64,000 bases of DNA from Celoporthe dispersa (lineage: Eukaryota; Ascomycota; Sordariomycetes; Diaporthales; Cryphonectriaceae). How positions within the stretch are numbered: position 1 is the first letter of the stretch; each line of letters begins with the position of its first letter. Both the position numbers and the translations under genes were made by a program. The notes under the pieces are model-generated. The model did no database searches. It was given only the letters and a program-made list of their open reading frames with translations, and was not told where the DNA came from. The DNA is taken from the NCBI GenBank assembly GCA_016584495.1, contig WAID01000012.1, positions 1,240,001-1,304,000 on the forward strand. Direction: 5' to 3'. Below, piece after piece: positions 1-11,079 of the stretch.

Positions 1-758
1 AGGCGCTCCATCTTCTACATATGTATTTTCATCGCAGCGCTAGAAAGCGGCACGCTCTTGTACATATTATCTTACAGGCCGTCTCCATGCGCCGTATACA
101 GAACTGCACTTTAGACTTTGTTCACTATCGTCGGGCGTAGATACCCACCGCAGTGCATGCATGGTCCTCTGAACCTGGTCTAGTCCTCCCGAACAGCGCC
201 AGCCCCTCGGAGCCATTCCATCTCAGACCATGAGGAGCGACGGACGACTCTTGCACTGCTGGGTAAGGGAAGTCTTTCTTTTTGGGAGAGCAAGGAGAAA
301 AAACGAGTCAGGGGAGAACCTTGCCGTCGCTTCGCCTGGATCCACTGCGCCCCGCCGGTCCCTTCGGGTCGGGACGATTCTGACAGGCCTTACCTTCGGC
401 TCGGGCCTGGACGAGACGATGGGTGGATCTGATGGTCTGTCTTTTGGTTACTTTCTTGGGAAGAAACCGACTGCGTTGTTGGACTTGGGGGTAAGGGCGA
501 GGGTGAGGGAGCCCGGGTGAGGGCAGCGTGTTCTGTCATTTTGAGACATGTTCAGTAAGAATCGAGGACTTGAAAGGGGAAAAAAAGGGGGTCTTTCAGC
601 CATCTTCTCACCCCCGGCCCCCTCTCTCTTCCTCTTCCTCTTCCAAGAGTGCCCCCACGCCATGCATCGATGTGCACAAGACGTGAGATTGAGCACAAAT
701 CTCCCCTCCTCCTTCTTCTCTCCCTTCCATGCCGGTCGAGTCCCAAGCCTACCTGTTC

Positions 759-794
<36 letters not shown>

Positions 795-3347
795 CCCTGT
801 CTCTCTGCCCTACCCACTTCCACTTTGCCGAAAGGCAGGACACCGAGACATGATGAGGCTCTGCGGAGTTACCTGCTCCGGCCTGTTCGTTTCGCAGACT
901 CGTGCACTTTTCTTAGGAGCCCTCCGGCCCCCACCGCCCCAAACCCCTACCAGCCCGAGAATAGGGGCGTGACCACTTCACCCCGCGGTGGCACACCCTC
1001 CACAGCCGTGCATGACGATGATCTCTGACCGGTTTCGAGATTTGGGGGAGGGAGGGGCCTCGCAATCTCTAGCCCTCTTTCCTGTCATCCACACCCACCA
1101 CACACTCCCCCTCCCTTTCTCTCTTCTCTCTCTCTCTTCCTTCTCCAGCCTAAACCCTTTCCTGAAAGAAATTGCTTGTCACTGAGGCATTTTTTCCTCC
1201 TTCACCGGTCACCGCTCTTTGTGTCTTTGGTCCGTGGATATGACTCATACCCAGCTTATGGCTTCGGGGCCAACAAAAGCCCACTTGGGATTGGGAAAAG
1301 GCTGAAAGAGGGGGAAGGGGTGGATGTATTTGCCGGCGGTTTTAGGCCCGGGAACAAGGTTGTGTTGTACAGCAGCCTGGGCTACAGGGTCTCTGGTATC
1401 ACTCGATTTCGGGCCTTGGTAGCTCCTCTTCCGGGAAAAAATCAGATAAGGATTTTGTAACCAAGAAGAAAGAAGAAAAGAACACAGTGAGGAGGAAGAA
1501 AGAGAGGGAAAAAAAAGGAGCTAGAGAAGAGGACTGGGAGTGAACCGCCTCTCCCTCTCTCCTCCCCCTTCCCTTCCGTAGAGAAAAAGAGAGGTGGAAA
1601 AAATGGGCAGCAATGCCTACGCAGGACGGCACGCATGTCGCGCTACCGAGTTTCAAGATGACCAATCCAAGGCTTACCCTCAACTGTGAGGCTCAAAGCC
1701 ATGCTTACTATTGGCCCGACGAGTGGATGGTCACGTTGGCCTGAGTCCTACAGGATGAGATGGCTTGCCATCCTTGCCCCCATGTTCCCTCTTTTTTTTC
1801 TCTAAAGTCTCCCACCCACCTCCCCTTTCCAATATGTTTCGCGTTCTTGTGCGTGAAGAAGCAGCCTTGTGGGGAACTTGAACAGCCCTAGTCCCCTCCT
1901 AAGCGTGATGTAACGGGAAGGGCGATGTGCATGGGCAAGGAAAGAAAGAAAGGGAGAAGAAGGGCTGGGCTACATCTCACCTAGGGCGTCACACGGCTCC
2001 CACGTGTATCCCCACGACCCTGGTTCTGGCATCCCTCCCCTCTCGCTTCCCACGTCCGCCAGAGGGGAAAGACAATCTCGGGCTGGGCTGAAGTGGGGGA
2101 GGGTGTCGGCGGGCGCATGACGGCCGCAGCCTGGCGAGTAGGTCTAGAAAAACTTACTACGGCCACGACTGACCAGCTTGTCACTGCTGGTTGAACATGC
2201 AAGTATCGCTCTTGTATCTGCAAGGTCTCTTGTGATCGCCGACATTCCCTGCCTATTCGGCCCCCGCGACTGGGGGCTCCGGTAGACAGGGGCCCTGCCT
2301 GCTCCAGGCCGCCTTCTAGGGCTGGGGCTAGCTGGCAGGTGGCTGGCGTAGATGCGGGACGCCGTAGGCCGAGCGGATGGTTGAGGTAGGTCGCCTCCAG
2401 CCTGCGGGCCACTGAGACGCGGAAAAGATATCTCTGGCTAATGTGGGTGGTCGGTTGGGCAGAGGCATACAGGAGAGGCGGCGACGTGTGAAGATATGAC
2501 GGGCTCCTGGTGTTTGGAGGTTCAGCTTCTTTGGGGATGGGGCCGACACGGGAAGGACGGGGGCGGGGACGGGATGGGATTTTTTCTTGTTTTTTTCTCT
2601 CTTTTCTTTTCTTTCGGTTGATTTGTTTTGATATGGAGCTAAATAGAAGTGGAGAACGTGCATCCGCTGCTCTGGCTCTTCTGGTGCCTATCGATCATCT
2701 CGGCGGTAGGGTGACGACTGGACACGGTGCGAGTGGGTGCATTATCGGGTGGCAGGGCCTCCAGGCCAGACTTTTCGTGTCGGCCATAGGATGTTCATCT
2801 TGTGCGTCGGCGCCTGACGCCTGACCCAAATTTCTTTCTTTTTCTTCTTTTTTTCAGCTCGCCTGCCTTGAGTCACGGTCGTACATGCTCGGGACGGGGA
2901 GGGGATCGCAAGTCCGGTCGCATGTCGGGTCGCGGAGCAGCATGTCGGCAGATGAGGTGTATAGAAAGATTGCTAGATTCTAAACAGCGGTAGTGATTGA
3001 CGCTAAGTACTTGTGGTGTGGTCCTGTGTTTCCCACGGTACATAGCAAATTGTAATATCTCCGCAACGATGTCGAAAGACCAAGAGAAGAAAACCCTAGA
3101 TAGTTTCTCAAGACTCCTGTCAAGCCCAAGGTATCATGACAAAAACCATAATTGATACAATGTCTCTCAAGTATCCTCAAACAAAAAAAGTGGTCAGACC
3201 TGGGTAGAGAGAATGATATGCGTGGAAAAGAAAGAAAGAGAAAAAATTTACAGCGTAGTAAAACAGGCAGAGGAAGAAAGCGAACCTCCAACCTCACAAG
3301 AATCCGATAAAAAGAAAACATGTGAAAGAATGTTTTGTGGCCAATAT
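1..3347. other. Intergenic, no gene seen
   Basis: About 3.3 kb with no supportable gene. It is rich in CT/TC tracts and poly-pyrimidine blocks (about 600-860, 1080-1150, 1780-1830), which is typical of fungal promoter and leader DNA. The open frames here are short, of low complexity (Arg-Glu or Ser-Leu runs read from the CT repeat), and lack intron signals that would join them. The right end is probably the 3' UTR of the minus-strand gene ending at 3348. Confidence 0.5.
761..790. repeat. (CT)15 microsatellite
   Basis: Uninterrupted CT dinucleotide repeat inside a longer pyrimidine-rich stretch. It produces spurious Ser-Leu and Arg-Glu open frames on the two strands. Confidence 0.95.
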
Positions 3348-5148
3348 TCAAGATGCATCCTCCTTTTCCTCGCCCAGAGTACTATCGTTATCATCCAGTC
3401 CTGGTGCCACACCTGCAGGCCATCTAGGCACTGCACCATGTGACATCTTAAGACCTCCATTGCCGTTAAGCATCTCCGTGTCGATCGTCTCCTCCCCATC
3501 GTCGCTACCGTACCAGGAATATGAACCGGAGAAGGGATCACTGAGCCACGATGGTGCTGTTGGAGGTGCTGTGTCCCACGTAGTCTCTGAGACTTCAGGC
3601 TCCGGGCTGGACAGCTCTCTGTCTCCTTCACTGTCGAACCAGCTGCGGAGCACGCCCTCTTGCCACTCGTCGGGATCCAGGACGCCTGGGGGCCCTTCGT
3701 GTAGATAGTGCGAGTAGAGAGTTTCAACCTCGTGTATAGAGGTCCGTAAATTCTGCAGCATCCATCTGTTGATAAAGTCACGCTTGTTTTCCTCCTTGCC
3801 TTTCTCCCCGGCCCCGACAATCAGGTTCTGGATGGAAACCTCTTTGGCAGCCGAGTCAACGACAGCCTGCAATTGTAGGTGCTCTGGTGAGGAGACTTCA
3901 GCTGTTCTCAAAGCTGCTTTGGCTTTTCTTAGGGCTGCCTTTGCAGTAAGCGGGAAATCGTGCAGGAGCAGATGAGAAGCAGGATTGGATAGCAAAATCG
4001 AAAACTGGGTGGTTGTTGTTGTACTCGTCGTGTCCTCCGTCCATTCTGCAGCCGCTGCATTTGGGTTCTTCAGGTCCTCGTCGATGGAGAAATCGCCGGG
4101 AAACCAGCTTTGCACTTCAGATAGGGGCATATAGCGAGGGATGATGTCCATTTCCCAGCAGGTTTGCACACGTGCCCTTACTCTTTCGCGCAAGTCTCTC
4201 ATATTATCCAAAATGTTATACTTCTCAGCATTAAAGTTGTCAAAGAACTTTAACTCTTGGTCCTGAAGCGGTTTGATATGTCGAAGGGCTGCAGGGTGAT
4301 ATTGCTCAAAGAATCTGTAACTGTTTTTCGCTCCTCAATCCTCTGTTTTTCAGCAAACAGCTTAACACGCTCTTGTTTTGCTGCGTTAAACCCAAGCACG
4401 GCATCTATAAGCTCTGTATATCTCGGGTTCCGGATCGTTTTATCCGGCTTGATTTCAAGACACAATAGCAAGTCGGGTGGTGATAATGGCGGTATACCAA
4501 GCTTCAGCGGCTCGCGAGTTGCTCCGGCTTCAATTGGGTTACGGAGCTCATTGATTAGGCGTCTTTCGAGGAGATCAAGCCCGTCCTGAGCATGTTTCAG
4601 TTCGTTCTCGAGGTCCTCCATTGATATTTCATAGCCTTGACATGTCTCCCGCTTGTCCTGCATGTCCTGGAAGAGACCTGGCAGGTCGCCCATTTGCGGT
4701 GTTATCTGGGCTGTAGTCAGGACGGGTATGAGCATAGCTGGCCGAGCAGCAGACATGAACTTGTTCTCGGTCTCGTCCGGGCCTCCCGCGCCACCTTGAT
4801 CTCTGCGCTTGTTTCCTTGATGCGAGCGCGGATGGCGTATATTCTGATTTTCTGGTCTGCTAGTTCTCGCCATCTGTCCCGCACAAGCCTGTCCTCCGGT
4901 GTGTCGAGCTCATCATTTTGGGTGTGGGTGTCCGAACGCGTGCCCGTACTGGACAACGTGCTCGCGCCTATGTGTTCAAATAAATGTCGGTATATGGTGA
5001 GACGCTTCGAGACTGGGTAGGAAACCAAGTTTGTCGGCGGCCAGGCCCGGTAAACGCGGCGTCTGTAACCTTGACTCCATCTCAGGTTTCTCACAGACGG
5101 TCCCTCAGTAACCGACGCGTAGTCACTGGAGCTTTCGCTTGGGCTCAT
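3348..5148 (-). CDS. Unknown fungal coiled-coil protein, frame broken twice
   Basis: No family recognised. Three overlapping minus-strand frames read as one protein of about 600 residues if one base is restored at each of two sites: CC at 4777-4778 (giving A-R-D-E-T-E-N) and CC at 4262-4263 (giving N-R-F-R-D-Q-E-L). With both, 1803 nt is exactly in frame from the ATG at 5146-5148 to the TGA at 3348. The start is inferred as the first ATG of the frame; a non-ATG extension runs upstream to 5238. The middle (about residues 95-200) is rich in charged heptad-like stretches such as L-E-N-E-L and L-E-R-R, suggesting a coiled coil. The C-terminal 90 residues are acidic and Ser/Pro-rich, probably disordered. 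No transmembrane segment or signal peptide is seen. An alternative for the second break is a 59-nt intron ending at CTTCAG, but its donor is poor. Function unknown. Confidence 0.6.
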
Positions 5149-7251
5149 GAGGAATACGAGATGCGCAGGCACGTGACGAGGGGCGCGAGGGTCGTAAAGA
5201 TGGCGTCGACAGAAGTCTTGACTCTCTTGGTTAGACAACGATACGGTCTGTCAGGGGCACACTCGACGTCTGTGGGGAGAGGGGGACCCGGTAAGTACCT
5301 ACTGAATTGAAAGAGGCTGTAGTTACCTCGTAGGCATAAACAAGGCTATCATGGTTGGACTGGTTGATAGAGGCAGTATGGAGTAGTGGGTGGGGTGGGG
5401 GCAAGTGACCATAGGGTATGGAAAAGGCTCGCTCGCACTTTTGAGATCGACGCGTGTGGTGCCTTATTTCACTGTAACATGCAGAGATTTGCAGTGCCCA
5501 CGAGCGCGGACGCGACAAGGCTATGCTCGGGACGCGCAGACCGCGGAAATTAGCACGAACACTCTGCAGTACTAGATAAATAGCTTGAGGCTCGGGCCGC
5601 ATAGGCTAAGGTGGGAAATATTCAAGGGAAACGAGTTGCCAAAGAAGAAAAATTTTTCGCGATGGGTCACCAGAGCCCGGAACTGGCGGTTTCAGTTTAA
5701 GGAGGAAGAAGTCAAGCTGGAGACAGGAACTTCCGAGGCCAGCAAGACCTCGGGCCTCTCCTCACCTAAGACAGACATACTGTGCTGTATTTCCCCCTTT
5801 TTTTCTTTCCCTACACACCCCACGAGGAAACCAAATTTGGTAAATCCGGATCTCTCGATGAGCCACCCAGAGACAGATTTATAGTTTGTAGGGCAGGGGC
5901 GAGAAACCTGACATGGGGGCCCATGCACACCGGTCGCTAGCACTGGACAGGGGTGTTGACATACTTGTGACATGTCTATACATGGTTGCCCCCGGTCCCT
6001 GTCGCCTGTACCACATGCCTAGCGCGATACTATGTATGACGCACATGTCTGCGCATACCACAGTATCGAATTAATTCCGACCACATTGTTGCCGTACGAC
6101 CTCTTGTTCTCACATGAGCTCCTGATCTGCCCACAGAAACCCGACCTGCCACTTTCGTCGCCCCCTCCCTTCTTCCTCTCCCTCCTTGACAAATACCCGA
6201 GCAATCAACCTTCAGTACTGTTGTGGTACACAACAAGAAAAGAAAAGGAAACTCGGTGGCCCTACGGTAGTACATGCAGGTATCTCCTGTGTTCCCTTCT
6301 CCTCCCCACCCGGGTTTTCCAGTTCACACTGCCGGGCTTTTGAGTCTCTTGATGACCACCTGCTCCTTTCCCTGCCCATCGCAGCTGCGGCCCTCGGGTA
6401 GGAATACTAGAAATGCTATCAGGCTCAGTCGAGAACCAGAGTGGTGTGTCTCTGGGTATGGGGCTGTCAGGTCAGCGACATGCCAGCCCGTGGATGAACT
6501 CGCGGACCATCGTGGACCCGTAAGGTTTGTGTCACAGGTCGCTAGTATCTCCTGCTGGGTGGCACCTATAGCATCACGGACCCAGCAGCCATCGTTCCAT
6601 GCATGCACTAGAACCTATTGGCCTGCCTTGATCACGCGTTCTGTAGCATGCGCAGAGGTGGGGGAAGGGGAGGAGGGTAACGCACCCACAACGCAGAAGA
6701 GATCGATGGTACTCTGGAAATACATGTGCGCGCTCTCCACGGCTATCGATCGATACCTCTTTTAGTAATATCTCCTCTTCTCTCCGCCCTCTCGCTAGAT
6801 ACCCTCCATTCATAGCTCTTAGCATGTTGTGTGGGCTGAGAGACAAAAAGTACCAACGAGAGGGCTGTTGTAGAATCTCTGTATGCAGCTTCAACACCTT
6901 TCTCACGGCCGCCCTCATAGCCACACTCGGCCCAATGGCGGGTAATTGAGGCTCAAAATGGTGTCTTGTGTGCTTGCCCCGCAAGATATTCCAATACTTG
7001 AAGATGCCCACCATATCTAGACCTGGACCACTTGGTTGATAAATACCTCGCCTTTCCCATTCGCAAGGTCCCTCATCCTGACGCCCTGCCGAGCGCCTCC
7101 TCCTCCTCCACTGGTGTATCCGAGTAGTTTCTCTCTTCACATCGTCTCACCAAGGGCTTCACTCAACCCTACTGCCCTATGAGCAGCCGGCCTACCGTGA
7201 CCACGCTGTGTACATGATCGAGAAGGCGTCACAAGCCCACGACGTTTGGCC
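5149..7251. other. Intergenic between divergent genes
   Basis: About 2.1 kb separating the minus-strand gene starting at 5148 from the plus-strand DUF6590 gene starting at 7252. It contains pyrimidine-rich blocks (about 6150-6190, 6290-6320) expected of upstream regions. A 188-codon open frame on the minus strand (7140-6574) has no coding character and no domain, so it is not called. Both promoters should lie here. Confidence 0.5.
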
Positions 7252-9361
7252 ATGAGCTCGGGCACGGACAATATTTTCTGGGATGAGAATGGAGCGCTGT
7301 GGGATGAAAAGACAGGAACCTACTACTGGTTAGGCTATAAGCTCCAACGTACGTATTATCCATCGATTTGAGTCTTCCCCGACGCTCGCTATTGCCCTTC
7401 AATCCCTTTACCAGTCATGCTCTCTGATATCTCTTGTCTTCCTTAGCTGGCGGGACAACCAAGCCGGTTCGGAAATATCTCAAATACCCCGATGACTTCT
7501 ACAATGACATGCCGCTGCCGAGACCGCCAACACAGAACTCTTCGATGCCGCGCAGTGTAGAGCCCCTGGACCAGGACTCTGTTTCTGCCGCCTTTGATGG
7601 GGGTCAGCAGTCAGGCTCGTACCCAAACCAGCAGGCCGAGACTTGGGGTTCTCCTCCTAACTATATGCACGGTGGAGGCCAAGATCACGGTACGCTGGTC
7701 CTTCTCTTTCGAGTATACATTTACCAGAACAAGGTGTCAACAGTCCCTCGGGTAGAGACAGCTTTGGCACCATGACAGTACCTTGCTGCTGCTTCCCTTA
7801 GAGAGTTTCAGGCTGACTCTCTAAATTCCCAAAGCCGGACAATCTCAAGCCCCTCCATGGAATGCCGTGCCAGGTGCCTCAAGCTCTGGCTATGATCAGC
7901 AATGGCAAGACAGTGGCGCCCAAGCAGGTCGGAGCGGATACGACAACGCCTCTACATCCGCATATCAATATGGCCAGGGCCTGCCCACACCTGGGCTCCC
8001 CATCCGCTCGGCTCCACTACAAGGCAGTTCGGGCGGGCACAGACGATCTTCTAAAGACGACTATCGAGACTACCGCGGCTCTCAGAAACAAGGAACCTGT
8101 GAGTTCACGGATCCCCTGAAAGAGACACCTAGCGAAGCTGATACCCTTGCCAGCATCATCTCGTCGCCAAGAGCCTGGAAGCTATGCGGAAAGCTCCCGT
8201 GGCAGTGGAAGGCACCACCACGGTTCTTCAGACAAAAGAACGCCGCATGAAAGCTGTAAGTATACAAGCGTTTTGCGTGCTGCATATCTCGTCGAGGCTA
8301 ACGGGTGGGCAAACGTGAAGCATCAGGTCGGCACCACCAGTCACATCGCCACGGTGGTAACGATACCTCTGGCCAGCCAGCCCCGGGCGGTGCGTTTCTC
8401 GGCGTGAATCCATCTTATGATGCAAATCCATCTTATGATGCGAATCCATCTTATGATGCGAATCCATCTTATGATGTGAATCCATCTTATGACGTGAATC
8501 CGTCAGGCGGTATGTGTGGTAATCTTCAACTGTTAACATTGTCTGCTGACCTGCTGTGCTCTCATGACTAGAACTGTCTCCTGTAAAACTCAGACAGAAA
8601 GCTACCAGCGGTGCTCCCAACATTCGGAGGAGTAAGAACAGGAGGGAGTACTTGGACCCAAGTATGTATTCTATGATCGAATTCACTGCAACCTCTAACA
8701 TTGAAAGGTTTCAAAATATACCCATCGTCAGAATTCAAACCTGGCAAGGTCAGTTTTCTAAGCCCTAGTAATGCGTCCAACACGCAGAGTGGAAACCGTC
8801 CAGAGATGACTAAAGAAATTGATGGTAGATCATCAAGGTGATGTGGTCCGAACCGAAAGGTACGACACTGCCAAAAGGCGCCGCCGGTAGCGCCCTTACA
8901 TGCGTAGACACCTTGCTGGAAGATCACCAGAATGCATTTTGGAGGGTTTCCGCCGCTTCATCATCATCGACAACAGAGAGGGCCACTGCGTCTGCGTGTA
9001 AGCTGCTCCATACCTTGACTGTTACAAGCAGACCAGTACTGATAGACCGGTGTAGCCCCATCTACTCGTATCAGGGCCAGGGTTGTGGCAAATCTGGTGC
9101 CAAAGCGAAGCAACATGGTATCATATACGAGTACTCGCCGGAAAACGCCCCGATGCTAATGCCAGGTGAGCCTACCCTGGCTTCGACCCCATCCGCGCTC
9201 TTACGACGGCGCCCGACGCAGAGCCCATGAAGATTGCTTCGAGGGTCAACTACGCAAAGGTCGTCACTGTCGAGCATAACGTCAAGATCATGTTTATCGG
9301 GCACGTCGTTCCGGAGGACTGGGAGATCGCGAAGAATGCTGTCAGATCATTCTTCAAATGA
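7252..9361 (+). CDS. DUF6590 domain protein, 11 exons
   Basis: Fungal protein of 457 residues with a C-terminal DUF6590 domain (about residues 330-455). Function is unknown; the family is widespread in Pezizomycotina. Exons: 7252-7348, 7447-7689, 7835-8098, 8154-8255, 8321-8509, 8572-8661, 8708-8748, 8829-8859, 8931-8997, 9056-9165, 9222-9361. All junctions are GT...AG and the 1374-nt CDS is in frame without correction. Domain signs are the F-K-P-G-K-I-I-K-V-M-W start, the R-R-F-I-I-I-D strand, C-V-C-V-P-I-Y-S-Y-Q-G-Q-G, H-G-I-I-Y, and the ending R-V-N-Y-A-K-V-V-T-V-E-H-N-V-K. The N-terminus has two W-D-E-x-x-G-x-x-W/Y motifs. Residues about 80-300 are Gly/Ser/Gln/Tyr-rich and disordered, and include five tandem N-P-S-Y-D-A/V hexapeptides. 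Two exons are tiny (31 and 41 nt). The acceptors at 8930 and 9055 were chosen over nearer AGs because only they keep the domain frame and a normal intron length. Confidence 0.87.
8407..8505 (+). repeat. 18-bp in-frame tandem repeat
   Basis: Five complete copies (8407-8496) of an 18-bp unit plus a half copy, inside exon 5 of the DUF6590 gene. Each copy encodes N-P-S-Y-D-A or N-P-S-Y-D-V. Copies differ by only one to three bases, so the array is young or homogenised, and copy number could vary between strains without shifting the frame. Confidence 0.95.
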
Positions 9362-10980
9362 AACAGCCGAGAAGTTCGATGTATATTTACCAAGATACTG
9401 TGCTGCCATCGACTGCAGGGAGCCGCCTACCGTGGCGGCTGGGCGCACATACCCCACGACACCCGTTGCTCCCGCGCGGATATCATCTGGATGTCCACCA
9501 TGAGCAGGGTGCTCTTCTTTCTCAATACGTTGCTGCCAGCACTAGCTGGTAGAAAGGGACCCGGCCAGTGTGCCTGGCAAACGCACCTGAGTGACCTTGG
9601 ACAGAAGGCCTCGGAGGCCTACTTGGCCAGATGTCCCTGGGATTTCTTTGACGATTAACGAATCTCTTTGTGCTCTGCTCTTCATCTCCTCTCATTGCGT
9701 TTCATCTCATTGAGCTTTGCGGAAATCTGGGCAGAATGACAACCAGGCGATGGCGACGATAACAAGAGGGAAGTTAGGGGAGGACAGGAATACCTGCGGG
9801 GCTCAACAGGCCCTTGTGACGAAGACATGAACACTTTCTTGGTGGAATACTTTGCTTGGCGACGACTCTCTGAATCTGGCTGGAGAAATACGCCCGGTCA
9901 GACCTTGTCTTTTCTTGTTGACTCTCGCGTTTTGTTGAATCTCGTCTCAGAAGCTAGCCGTTTGCAACCAAGACTGAATAAACATTGAATATTGAAAACT
10001 TCTGCGGCCGTTTCGTTTCGATCTCCCTCGGAGTGTTATTGGCGACCGCAGCGTCTGCTCATGCAAGAGGGCTGCGTTGGTCGTAAACGTGCTTCGACGT
10101 TGTTTTCGACGGTCTGTGCAATCCCTGCAAGGCATGAAGTCGCCTGCAGCCAGTGGGCAGGGATTCAATAGAACACGGCACTTAGCGCTGCTGAATGTCT
10201 GGTTTCGGCAGCCATGGACATGTCCTCTTCTCAGAGATTGAGGATTGTGGCTTGAGAAGTTTGCATGGACTGGTATATGGATTATTTATAACCATCTTCT
10301 AACTTAATGCCATCTTCTGTACATGGATTTTGGCCAGGCTGATGGTGTTGTGTTGAGCTCTCTGGATTTTTTACCTTCACACTGTGTAGCGCCAGGTACA
10401 AAGGCTTTGTATATGTGGTGGGGTGCTGCCCCGCATTGGACATCGAATGTGGATCCCCTTGATCTACTTACGCCTGGGCTAAGTCCCCTTGAAGACACTG
10501 CCCTCCTCCGATTCACCCTCATCATCAACACGCTCACCACATCACCATGACTTTCTCAACCTCCAGGGCTCATACTTTTTAGCAGACAACTGCTCTCAAT
10601 GGGCCCTGAAAGCACCTTTAGATCCTTAGTCGTTTCAATACCTACTTGTTTGCGCTCCAAAGCCATCCTCTGTGACCAAGCCGCGCCAGGTCGTCGCATC
10701 CAGAAGCACACCACCATTGCGACGGTGTCGCAATCACACTGGACGCGCGAAATCCTCGACTTGTCGCTGCGCGATACCCACCGCTAGACGGTAAACATTG
10801 CCCCAGCTGCGCGACTACGCGATTCTCCTGCGACAACTCTTGCCGTCTCTCGAGCCTCATCCTCCTACCTGAGGAATGTCCACTTGACCGCGCAAGAAAA
10901 GGAATTGCTTCCGCTACCAGACGTCCTCGCGACATCTGAACTGCGAGACCTCTGAGGCTTTTCTCCTACCCAAGCTAGAG
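9362..10980. other. Intergenic between DUF6590 and F-box genes
   Basis: About 1.6 kb with no supportable gene. It holds the 3' UTR of the DUF6590 gene on the left and the promoter and first leader exon of the F-box gene on the right. Open frames here are short and unsupported. Confidence 0.45.
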
Positions 10981-11054
10981 GTAAGGGCTGCATCCACTGA
11001 ATCAGTAGGGCTCTACGCGACGCGTTTTGGATACTAACATCTCGGCTCTGGTAG
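10981..11054 (+). other. Leader (5' UTR) intron of the F-box gene
   Basis: A 74-bp intron with donor GTAAGG after CTAGAG, a perfect TACTAAC branch site around 11032-11038 and acceptor GGTAG. It lies 25 bp before the ATG at 11080, so it would be spliced out of the 5' UTR. This supports 11080 as the start of a transcribed gene. Confidence 0.7.
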
Positions 11055-11079
11055 TCAGTCTCGCTTCGCCGAAACCACC

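Noticed and set aside
1176..1460. 94-codon plus-strand frame with Gly-rich end
   Set aside because: Isolated, no domain, weak start context, and no exon can be linked to it.
4264..4322. 59-nt intron joining the last two frames of the 3.3-5.1 kb gene
   Set aside because: The donor GTTACA is atypical and there is no branch site; one missing G in AGGAC explains the shift and keeps the peptide reading smoothly.
6574..7140. 188-codon minus-strand open frame
   Set aside because: Arg-rich start from a CTCC repeat, no domain, and it sits in the expected promoter of the DUF6590 gene.
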